Assembly: GCA_029858465.1 (NCBI GenBank)
Contig: JAOUEZ010000052.1
Span: 1 to 8,168 of the forward strand
Origin: Thermoplasmata archaeon
GTDB lineage: Archaea; Thermoplasmatota; Thermoplasmata; UBA10834; DTMW01
Direction: 5' to 3'
Length of the DNA: 8,168 bases
Of this stretch, positions 1-4,885 are shown in pieces; position 1 is the first letter of the stretch; every line of letters begins with the position of its first letter. A program made the translations under genes and the position numbers. A model generated the notes under the pieces. It was not told where the DNA came from. It searched no databases and saw only the letters and a list, made by a program, of their open reading frames with translations.

Positions 1-207
1 CGAAGGCCCGCCGATCCCTGTTGAAGCTATCGTTACTCTCTCATCATCCAGTGTCCCTTCGAATATCACGTATTCTCTGATCCTCTTCTTCTCTTTACTG
101 TTTTTCAATAACGATGCAATCTTCGGGGCTCTTTCCGGCTCACCGCAAAGAATCACATACTTTGCAACATCTTCAGAATCAAGACCTGTGATCAATTGCT
201 TCGGCAT
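1..207 (-). CDS. Nucleoside phosphorylase (uridine/purine type), N-terminal part, cut by window edge
   Basis: The 69 visible residues match the N-terminus of the PNP/UDP phosphorylase family, which cleaves nucleosides with phosphate to give the free base and ribose-1-phosphate in cytosolic nucleoside salvage. Visible motifs are YVILCGEPERAPKIA (about residues 17-31), equivalent to the family's phosphate-binding GDPxR segment with Asp replaced by Glu and Arg kept at 26, then REYVIFEGTLDDERVTIAS and STGIGGPS at the edge (about 44-69). The catalytic and base-specificity parts lie outside the window, so uridine versus purine preference cannot be decided. The start is firm: the codon just before this ATG is an in-frame TAG. 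A GAGGAAGAG purine stretch lies upstream. The micropeptide gene at 380-436 precedes it on the same strand, with an oligo-T signal between, so separate transcription is likely. Confidence 0.85.
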   Translation of the reverse strand, partial: MPKQLITGLDSEDVAKYVILCGEPERAPKIASLLKNSKEKKRIREYVIFEGTLDDERVTIASTGIGGPS

Positions 208-316
208 CTACTCTTCCTCTCTGCTCCTCAATCGGATAATTATCGTAAATAACTATCTTGTGACAAAATAGGCATGAGAAAAATGAACAATTAGAAACTT
301 TTAAAAAAGGTTTTGG

Positions 317-347
317 CCGTTTCAATGATAGAAAAAAGAAAGGCCAG
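317..347 (-). terminator. Probable transcription terminator after the lysine-rich micropeptide gene
   Basis: Read on the minus strand, about 35-50 bases after the micropeptide stop, there is a T-rich run (TTTCTTTTTT, 335-344) as used by archaeal RNA polymerase to terminate. It sits between imperfect inverted repeats: GAAAGGCC at 340-347 pairs with GGCCGTTTC at 317-325 with one bulged G. The hairpin may be incidental, since archaeal termination depends mainly on the T-run. Confidence 0.45.
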
Positions 348-379
348 GAAGAAGTAAATTGTTGCAAGATGATAATCGT

Positions 380-436
380 CTATCTCTTGCGCTTCTTCTT
401 CTTCGCGGCCTTCTTCGTCTTCTTCTTCTTAGGCAT
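380..436 (-). CDS. 18-residue lysine/arginine-rich micropeptide with strong ribosome binding site
   Basis: The reading frame encodes MPKKKKTKKAAKKKKRKR and ends at TAG: 11 Lys and 2 Arg in 18 residues, with no acidic, aromatic or long aliphatic residues. What argues for a real gene is the leader: AGGAGG, a full Shine-Dalgarno, lies 7 bases before the ATG, and an oligo-T terminator-like run follows. All lysines are AAG, not the AAA one would expect from a random A-run. The peptide resembles free histone or ribosomal-protein tails, so binding to nucleic acid (DNA, rRNA) or polyanions is the natural guess, but I do not recognise a family. It lies upstream of a nucleoside phosphorylase gene on the same strand with about 170 bp between. 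It could also be a short translated leader, or a chance frame behind a chance Shine-Dalgarno. Confidence 0.6.
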   Translation of the reverse strand: MPKKKKTKKAAKKKKRKR

Positions 437-443
437 TTATTGT

Positions 444-449
444 CCTCCT
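444..449 (-). promoter_or_regulatory. Shine-Dalgarno (AGGAGG) of the lysine-rich micropeptide
   Basis: Six contiguous bases complementary to the 16S rRNA anti-Shine-Dalgarno, 7 bases from the ATG at 436. It decides both strand and start for this tiny gene. Most larger genes in the window have much weaker sites. A TATA-like stretch on the minus strand at about 493-503 (AATATACTTTT) could be its promoter, but that match is poor. Confidence 0.6.
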
Positions 450-750
450 ATTTTATTACCGCTTTAAGAACGAATAAATATTATCCGTCCTAAAAAGTAT
501 ATTGCAATTGTTACATAAATGGTTTTCTATTAAAGTATCACAATTTGGAATGAGAATGATTTTTACCATCAAACTAAACAGATCTTTTGATTTTTTCTAT
601 TAAAATTATACCTACTGGCTCAGATTATAAATGAATTTATTAACATTGTTAATTTTTTCCTTTTGGAAATCATCATCAAGGAAAATTTGATTTTTAATAA
701 ATAAATTAAGGAATTTGATGATATTTTTCTATTTAAATGCGGAAACAATG
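450..750. other. AT-rich intergenic region with repeated short motifs and a palindrome
   Basis: About 300 bp without a credible gene lie between the divergent micropeptide and GTPase genes. TTTTCTATTAAA occurs exactly at 523-534 and 593-604, and a close copy (TTTTCTATTTAAA) at 726-738. A 13-base palindrome, TTAACATTGTTAA, spans 640-652. ATCATCAA (672-679) is inverted as TTGATGAT (715-722), and AAGGAA..TTTGAT is directly repeated at 678-691 and 708-719 with a two-base length difference. These may be regulator sites for the divergent promoters. In sequence this AT-rich some of them will arise by chance. Confidence 0.35.
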
Positions 751-760
751 TTTTTATATT
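751..760 (+). promoter_or_regulatory. TATA box, promoter of the GTPase gene
   Basis: TTTTTATATT matches the archaeal TATA consensus and is preceded by a purine-rich stretch (GGAAACAATG) in the place of the BRE. Transcription would start near 780-785, giving a leader of about 30 bases before the ATG at 816. It is the best promoter seen upstream of the GTPase, PAC2, Hsp20 and acyl-CoA synthetase genes and could serve several of them. Confidence 0.6.
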
Positions 761-815
761 CTGCAAGTCATGACATTTTATTCTAATTGATCACGTTGTC
801 AGAGAAAGTGGGCTC

Positions 816-1385
816 ATGAATGAAGCGGAATTCAGAAAAATCAAGATATGTCTTGTTGGCGATCTAGGTGTGGGCAAAACCAGTCTTATTCGCCGATATG
901 TCCTTGATCAATTCGATGATAAGTATATCGCGACAATCGGAACAAAGGTCACGAAGAAAAATCTCTCGATCATCAATCCCAAGACGGGGCGCGAGGAATT
1001 CTTCTCTCTACTGATTTGGGACATCATGGGTCAACCGAGCTTCAGAGAGATCCTTAGAGAATCATACTTTTTCGGGGCGCAAGGCTCACTCTGCATTTGC
1101 GATGTAACGGATAAGGACACTTTTCATGAGCTACGCTACTGGATTAAGGCGATGACCGCAACTGCAGGACCTGTGCCAATGGTGATAATTGGAAATAAGA
1201 TCGATTTGAAGGAGAATGTACAGATATCTCTCGGCGAGCTGAAATCCTTCGCAGAAGGCTTGAACTCACAGGCGCTCTTGACAAGTGCAAAGACGGGAGA
1301 AAACGTCGAGAAAGCCTTCCTCATGCTCGTGGATACACTTATCCCGATGGTCACAAATGAAGATGCAACTTACAAAATCACATGA
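816..1385 (+). CDS. Ras/Rab-like small GTPase
   Basis: A 189-residue single-domain GTPase with all five G motifs in order: P-loop GDLGVGKTS (15-23), switch I YIATIG with Thr40 in the Mg-binding place, WDIMGQ (68-73) with Gln73 at the position of catalytic Ras Gln61, NKID (127-130) and TSAK (156-159). Spacing and the WDxxGQ form are those of the Ras/Rab/Arf superfamily, not of bacterial Era/TrmE types. Archaeal Ras-like GTPases are known, but their partners mostly are not. A longer beta2-beta3 turn (about 54-62, NPKTGREEF) is seen. There is no C-terminal cysteine, so prenylation is not expected, and no membrane segment, so it is probably cytosolic. A weak GTGGG lies before the ATG, with a good TATA box at 751-760. 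The PAC2 gene follows in the same direction after 73 bp. The family is secure and the cellular role unknown. Confidence 0.93.
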   Translation: MNEAEFRKIKICLVGDLGVGKTSLIRRYVLDQFDDKYIATIGTKVTKKNLSIINPKTGREEFFSLLIWDIMGQPSFREILRESYFFGAQGSLCICDVTDKDTFHELRYWIKAMTATAGPVPMVIIGNKIDLKENVQISLGELKSFAEGLNSQALLTSAKTGENVEKAFLMLVDTLIPMVTNEDATYKIT

Positions 1386-1458
1386 CGACGATTGAGCAAC
1401 TCTCATCTGATTGAAAGTCTCTAATAATACTAACACTCTTTTGAGTTCAGGCGGGAGT

Positions 1459-2217
1459 ATGAACGAACAATTCGAGATACTTCTTGAGAAAGAGGTCAAT
1501 ATCGATGGAGCGACACTGATAGCGGCATTCCCCGGGGTAGGCCTGACCAGCACTATTGCGGCGAATTTCATAGTCGACGCTCTCAAAATGGACCTTGTGG
1601 GTTTCATGTTGTCGGATAAGTTGCCGCCGGCCGCCGTTGTCCAGGGAGGCATACCGCTTCACCCGGTCAGACTTTATCGTAAGGATAAGCTTGCTATCCT
1701 TCTTTCGGATTTCGCACTTCCAATTCAGCTTTCGAAGACGATGTCTGATACCCTATTTAATTGGAATGGCAGCTCGAAACACTTCAAGACCATCATCACG
1801 TTAGAAGGGCTAATGACCGAACCGACGCAGGAGCCTAAGGAAATCCGTGTGTTCGGGGTTGGATCCACTGACCCCGCAAGAGATTGGCTCAAGAAGGCTG
1901 CAATTGAGATATTCGACCATGGATGGATAACAGGCGTATCAGGACTGTTGCTTAGCGAGGGGAACAGGCTCGGGAGGGACGTCGTGTGCCTTCTGGCAGA
2001 TGCGAACGCCATGTATCCCGACGCGAGAAGTGCGGCAAAACTCGTGGAGACGATCGATGTACTACTCCCAGAGATTGAGCTTGATCTGAAACCGCTTTAT
2101 GAGGAAGCGGAGAAGATCGAGGAGAACATTAAATCTCAGATGGATAAGGCTAAAGAGCTCCTTGCAGCCAGACAGGTACCCGCATCGAGAATGTCCAAGA
2201 ACTATATGTACGGCTGA
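1459..2217 (+). CDS. PAC2-family proteasome assembly chaperone homologue with C-terminal HbYX tail
   Basis: 252 residues of the PAC2 family: the hallmark AAFPGVGL (22-29), the following STIAANFIVDAL helix, then alternating strands and helices of the purine-phosphorylase-like fold. Residues about 205-237 are charged and helical (LYEEAEKIEENIKSQMDKAKELL), a probable coiled coil. The protein ends in Met-Tyr-Gly, a hydrophobic-Tyr-X (HbYX) tail as used by proteasome activators and by the archaeal PAC2 homologue PbaB to dock into 20S alpha-ring pockets. This one therefore probably binds the 20S proteasome as a chaperone or activator; that role is inferred from family and tail. I chose the ATG at 1459. 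An in-frame TTG at 1411 would add 16 unconvincing residues, and GGGAG sits only one base before the ATG, so the initiation signal is poor either way. It lies between a GTPase and a small heat-shock protein gene. Confidence 0.88.
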   Translation: MNEQFEILLEKEVNIDGATLIAAFPGVGLTSTIAANFIVDALKMDLVGFMLSDKLPPAAVVQGGIPLHPVRLYRKDKLAILLSDFALPIQLSKTMSDTLFNWNGSSKHFKTIITLEGLMTEPTQEPKEIRVFGVGSTDPARDWLKKAAIEIFDHGWITGVSGLLLSEGNRLGRDVVCLLADANAMYPDARSAAKLVETIDVLLPEIELDLKPLYEEAEKIEENIKSQMDKAKELLAARQVPASRMSKNYMYG

Positions 2218-2252
2218 TTTCACCGAAGGTGTTACGGTTGAAACTAAGGACG

Positions 2253-2705
2253 ATGGTATGGAGAGACCTGGTCGAGCAGGTAAAATATTGGGACGCAATC
2301 GACTTGATCGACAATTTCGAGGAGGAAATGCGGCATGCAGATAGCGGCCTGCTTCATTGCATATTCTGCCAAGGCATCGAGAACCCGTACAAGGTCGAGA
2401 TTTCTCGCGGGATGGTCAGCCTATCGCCCGAGATACACACGATGGAGAATGGGATACGCCTCGATTTCCATGATCTGCACGGTCTGAGCAAGGAAGATAT
2501 TGAGGTATCTGTAGACTCTGATATCTTGAGTGTCACAGCCGAGATTAGCGATGAGGCAGGAAACAGATTCAAGGGCACGTTTTCAATGAGGATTCCGTAC
2601 GGCCTTGATCCAGATTCGTGTGATGCCGAGTTCGATGACGGCCTGCTCTCCATAATCCTGAGCAAATCGACCTCACCAAAGAAGAGAACGATTTCGGTTA
2701 GATAA
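2253..2705 (+). CDS. Small heat-shock protein (Hsp20/alpha-crystallin family)
   Basis: 150 residues. The alpha-crystallin domain covers about 46-140: GIRLDFHDLHGLSKEDIEVSV (67-87) corresponds to the DLPGVxKEDI region, and AEFDDGLL (125-132) is the AxxxxGxL signature. ISV (147-149) is the C-terminal I-x-I/V motif that links subunits in oligomers. Such proteins hold unfolding proteins in the cytosol without ATP. The N-terminal arm contains HCIFC (35-39), a CxxC pair that is unusual in this family and might bind metal or act as a redox switch. A third Cys is at 123. Start: ATG at 2253, after AAGGA with very short spacing. A GTG at 2229 would add eight residues but has no better site. It begins 35 bp after the PAC2 gene in the same direction, consistent with co-transcription. 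Confidence 0.88.
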   Translation: MVWRDLVEQVKYWDAIDLIDNFEEEMRHADSGLLHCIFCQGIENPYKVEISRGMVSLSPEIHTMENGIRLDFHDLHGLSKEDIEVSVDSDILSVTAEISDEAGNRFKGTFSMRIPYGLDPDSCDAEFDDGLLSIILSKSTSPKKRTISVR

Positions 2706-2799
2706 TATGGACAAGTAGCATTGCTCGTGCCTGCTCAATCATTTGTTCTATCAAAAATGACAAACGCATCCTCATGTATTCTCCGTCTAGGACTTATCT

Positions 2800-4221
2800 A
2801 TGACAGATGAAATGGATTGCCTGTTGAATCCGAGGACGATTGCTATCATCGGAGCATCCTCGAGTTCGGACAAGATAGGGAATGTGCTTGTCAAGAGCCT
2901 TTTGAGATCATCAGCGAAAATCTTCCCTGTGAATCCCAAGCACGATCTGATAGAAGGGATCAGGTGCTATCATTTGATTTCCGATGTGCCTGATGATTTG
3001 GACCTTGCCATCATAGCTCTTCCCGCGGAGAAATCCTATGCGGAATTCATCAAAGTCGCAGATCATGGTGTCAAATGTGCAATATTCGTTACTGCCGGAT
3101 TCTCAGAAATGGGGAATCATGGCAGGGAGCTCGAAAAGCAGATCATCGATTATGCGAGGAGCAAGGGGACACGAGTTCTGGGTCCGAATACCCTCGGTGT
3201 TTACTCGCCGATAACTAAAATTGACACACTCATAATCCCAGCTGAAAAAAGCCCGCGGCCAGACGGTGGGGCGCTCGCGCTCATTTCTCAGAGCGGCTCG
3301 GTGCATGTCTCAATGCTCGAGAAAGCCAGTTCAATGGCGATAGGCATATCCTACTCGATCGGCCTGGGCAACAGGGCGGACATATCGGAGATCGACATGC
3401 TGAAATATTTGGCCGACGACGATCGCACTCGATGCATTGCATTGTATCTTGAATCATTCTCCGATGGGAGAGCTCTCATCGAACTCGCAAAAAGTATCAC
3501 TCCGAAAAAGCCGATTGTCGCAATCAAAGCTGGCAGGACTGAGGCCGGCTCAAGAGCGGCATCGAGCCATACCGGTGCCATATCTCGTTCCGGCGATGAT
3601 ATCGTCGACGGAGCGTTCCATCAATCAGGGATAATCAGAGCGTATGATGACGAAGAACTGCTTGATTATGCGAACGCGCTCATGCTGATGTCCGAATCCA
3701 AAGGTGACCGCGTAGCGTATATCGGAAGCGCTGGTGGGGTAGGGGTCATGGCATCGGATTACATAGAGAGCGAAGGCATCGGCGGCAGACTTCGGATGGC
3801 GAAGCTGTCGGATGCCACAAAGAAGGCGCTGAGCGAAGTGCTTGAAGCGTTCGCACCCTTGAACAACCCTGTCGATTTGACTGCAAGCTCCTCTCCATCG
3901 CAGTATGATGGAGCGATGCACATTGTGGCGCAAGATCAAGGTGTTGATATGATCCTCCTATCCCTGGATATGCAGCCCCCTATGATGGACGACTCGGTAT
4001 TCGATTACATCAAATCCTGGGCGGGGCTAGGAAAGCCGATCGTGGGAACATCCACCGGCGGGGATCTCGCCATTCGGACAGTCCTCAAGATGCAGAAACT
4101 CGGAATACCTTCATATCCTTCGCTTTCCAGGTGCATCAAATCTGCCAGAATACTGTATGAGCGAGGCAAATTTCTAAAACAAATAGGAAACAAAGGATCT
4201 TCCAAAACACATCCGATTTGA
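2800..4221 (+). CDS. ADP-forming acyl-CoA (acetyl-CoA) synthetase, alpha subunit
   Basis: 473 residues, the size of stand-alone archaeal ACD alpha chains. In order: a CoA-binding Rossmann domain with IAIIGASSSSDKIGN (14-28) and LGPNTLG (127-133), a succinyl-CoA-ligase-like domain with ISQSGS (162-167) and LYLES (215-219), the phosphohistidine loop AASSHTGA (253-260) with His257, and a third ligase-like domain with SAGGVGVMA (310-318) and NPVDL (356-360). The enzyme makes ATP and a free acid from acyl-CoA, ADP and phosphate through phospho-His in the cytosol. It needs an ATP-grasp beta subunit, which is not in this window, and the alpha chain is not fused to one. Glu218 in the YLE segment fits the conserved acidic partner of the histidine. 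SAGGVGV departs from the common NAGGPGV. The start is the ATG after TAGGA with 7-base spacing. Acetyl-CoA versus another acyl substrate cannot be told from sequence. Confidence 0.88.
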   Translation: MTDEMDCLLNPRTIAIIGASSSSDKIGNVLVKSLLRSSAKIFPVNPKHDLIEGIRCYHLISDVPDDLDLAIIALPAEKSYAEFIKVADHGVKCAIFVTAGFSEMGNHGRELEKQIIDYARSKGTRVLGPNTLGVYSPITKIDTLIIPAEKSPRPDGGALALISQSGSVHVSMLEKASSMAIGISYSIGLGNRADISEIDMLKYLADDDRTRCIALYLESFSDGRALIELAKSITPKKPIVAIKAGRTEAGSRAASSHTGAISRSGDDIVDGAFHQSGIIRAYDDEELLDYANALMLMSESKGDRVAYIGSAGGVGVMASDYIESEGIGGRLRMAKLSDATKKALSEVLEAFAPLNNPVDLTASSSPSQYDGAMHIVAQDQGVDMILLSLDMQPPMMDDSVFDYIKSWAGLGKPIVGTSTGGDLAIRTVLKMQKLGIPSYPSLSRCIKSARILYERGKFLKQIGNKGSSKTHPI

Positions 4222-4233
4222 ATATTATTGTTA

Positions 4234-4255
4234 GGGGGCTTGCGCCCCCCGGGGG
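4234..4255. terminator. G/C hairpin between convergent genes, candidate terminator
   Basis: GGGGGC (4234-4239) pairs perfectly with GCCCCC (4244-4249) around a 4-base loop. An overlapping perfect palindrome CCCCCGGGGG (4246-4255) offers an alternative fold. It starts 12 bases after the acyl-CoA synthetase stop and lies about 17 bases beyond the end of the convergent 41-residue gene, so it could end or stabilise both transcripts. No proper T-run follows in either direction, so the terminator role is uncertain. Confidence 0.45.
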
Positions 4256-4271
4256 ATACCCTTCATAGGTT

Positions 4272-4397
4272 TTAATTGAGATATTTCTTAATCAGGCGGA
4301 AGCTGACCACCTTCTGGCTGATGACGCCATGGGTGTTAGTATCCGCATACCTTCTCTTCGGCTTCCGAGTTGCCATTAGCTGTAGCTTTGGTGTCAT
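4272..4397 (-). CDS. Small basic protein of 41 residues, unknown family
   Basis: The frame runs from ATG at 4397 to TAA and starts MTPKLQLMATRKPKRRYADT. Ten of 41 residues are Lys or Arg, against a single Asp and no Glu, so it is strongly basic. The first half carries a RKPKRR cluster (11-16). The second half (VISQKVVSFRLIKKYL) could form an amphipathic strand or helix. There is no membrane segment or cysteine. AAGGAGGTGA at 4404-4413, almost the full anti-Shine-Dalgarno complement with 9-base spacing from GGAGG, strongly supports strand and start. An inner ATG at 4376 (MATRKP) has no such site. Composition suggests nucleic-acid or ribosome binding, but I recognise no family. It is convergent with the acyl-CoA synthetase gene and lies downstream of a structured leader (4428-4472). 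The opposite strand is also open at 4276-4497 but lacks start signals. Confidence 0.62.
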   Translation of the reverse strand: MTPKLQLMATRKPKRRYADTNTHGVISQKVVSFRLIKKYLN

Positions 4398-4403
4398 TCA
4401 ATT

Positions 4404-4413
4404 TCACCTCCTT
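4404..4413 (-). promoter_or_regulatory. Near-complete Shine-Dalgarno (AAGGAGGTGA) of the 41-residue gene
   Basis: Ten bases match the complement of the 16S rRNA 3' end. GGAGG lies 9 bases before the ATG at 4397. It is the longest Shine-Dalgarno in the window and marks a translated gene in what would otherwise look like empty intergenic DNA. Confidence 0.65.
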
Positions 4414-4427
4414 ATTGTGAAGAAGAA

Positions 4428-4472
4428 TTCGAAGAATTCTCGCGGGTTTCCCTCGAGCCGCGATTATTCGAA
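4428..4472 (-). promoter_or_regulatory. Structured leader with two competing hairpins upstream of the 41-residue gene
   Basis: TTCGAA at 4428-4433 and 4467-4472 together with TCGCGG (4440-4445) and CCGCGA (4458-4463) form a long interrupted stem. The same segment can fold instead as CTCG/CGAG plus GGG/CCC around a 3-base loop (4439-4457), which excludes the TCGCGG/CCGCGA pairing. The element ends about 14 bases before the Shine-Dalgarno of the minus-strand gene, where a fold could affect ribosome access. Both folds are read by eye, and no known riboswitch class is recognised. Confidence 0.35.
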
Positions 4473-4501
4473 TCTTACAGAGATCAAGCTATCCTAACAC
4501 G

Positions 4502-4520
4502 CCACCATGACGGTGGTTTT
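4502..4520 (+). terminator. CCACC/GGTGG hairpin followed by TTTT
   Basis: CCACC (4502-4506) pairs with GGTGG (4512-4516) around a 5-base loop and is followed on the plus strand by TTTT (4517-4520). It resembles a short intrinsic terminator, but no clear plus-strand gene ends here. On the minus strand it would be another stem in the leader of the 41-residue gene. Confidence 0.25.
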
Positions 4521-4535
4521 GCATATTGGATTAGG

Positions 4536-4646
4536 TTGCTTGTTCTCATCGGTATTATCCTTGGATTCATGTTATATAATATACTTCTTCTCTTACCTTT
4601 AGATGCATTCTGGATGTTATTCAAACCTATTCAAACATATTTATAA
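4536..4646 (+). pseudogene. Start-less hydrophobic reading frame, possible remnant of a membrane protein
   Basis: The plus-strand frame ending at TAA 4644-4646 is open back to a TAG near 4384, about 85 codons, but has no ATG or GTG before 4569 and only a TTG at 4536 ahead of that. Its last part reads WIRLLVLIGIILGFMLYNIL followed by LLLPLDAFWMLFKPIQTYL, which looks like one or two transmembrane helices, preceded by a polar, charged segment. No Shine-Dalgarno precedes it, and the frame runs through the leader of the 41-residue gene on the other strand. It may be a decayed gene, a frameshifted one, or chance, since T-rich DNA encodes hydrophobic residues. Confidence 0.2.
4572..4579 (-). promoter_or_regulatory. 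TATA-like box, possible promoter of the 41-residue gene
   Basis: TTATATAA is symmetric, so it can be read on the minus strand, and would start a transcript near 4545-4550. That gives a leader of about 150 bases containing both hairpins. A second candidate, ATTTTTATAAATA on the minus strand, lies at about 4638-4650. Confidence 0.3.
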
Positions 4647-4885
4647 AAATACTTTTTCAATGGCTATTCATATTCCTCAGACGGCTTGCATTCTCCTATA
4701 TATGAACTATATGAACTGACAATAATAGCGCAATTTTCTTGAACATTTTTTCTTTTTATATTAATTTTAAATAATTAAGGCATATCCGTTTTTCTATCTT
4801 TTCCTATATTCAATTAATATAGACGTAAAATCGTGGGGTTTGCCACATCTCGGTCACATCTATCTTCCAAGGAGAAGTGCAGATA
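4647..4885 (+). promoter_or_regulatory. AT-rich upstream region of proC with TATA-like boxes and Shine-Dalgarno
   Basis: No gene is seen in this stretch. TTTTTATATT (4753-4762) and TCCTATATTC (4802-4811, followed by TTAATATAG at 4814-4822) are candidate TATA boxes, implying leaders of roughly 100 or 45-55 bases. ATATGAACT is tandemly repeated at 4700-4717. AAGGAG (4869-4874) serves as the ribosome binding site: it is 11 bases before the ATG at 4886 but only 2 before a GTG at 4877, which favours the ATG. Confidence 0.4.

Noticed and set aside
179..367. Minus-strand frame of 62 codons, which reading through the micropeptide's TAG would join to it
   Set aside because: It runs over a terminator-like T-run, overlaps the phosphorylase start and has no coding-like composition; pyrrolysine readthrough is not supported.
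1266..1652. Minus-strand frame of 128 codons across the GTPase-PAC2 junction
   Set aside because: Shadow of two well-supported genes and no start signal.
4460..4480. TTCGAAT resembling a tRNA T-loop
   Set aside because: The flanking bases do not form a 5-bp T stem on either strand and no acceptor or anticodon arms are found.
4276..4497. Plus-strand frame of 73 codons opposite the 41-residue gene
   Set aside because: No ATG start and no ribosome site; largely the antisense of the minus-strand gene, which has a near-perfect Shine-Dalgarno.
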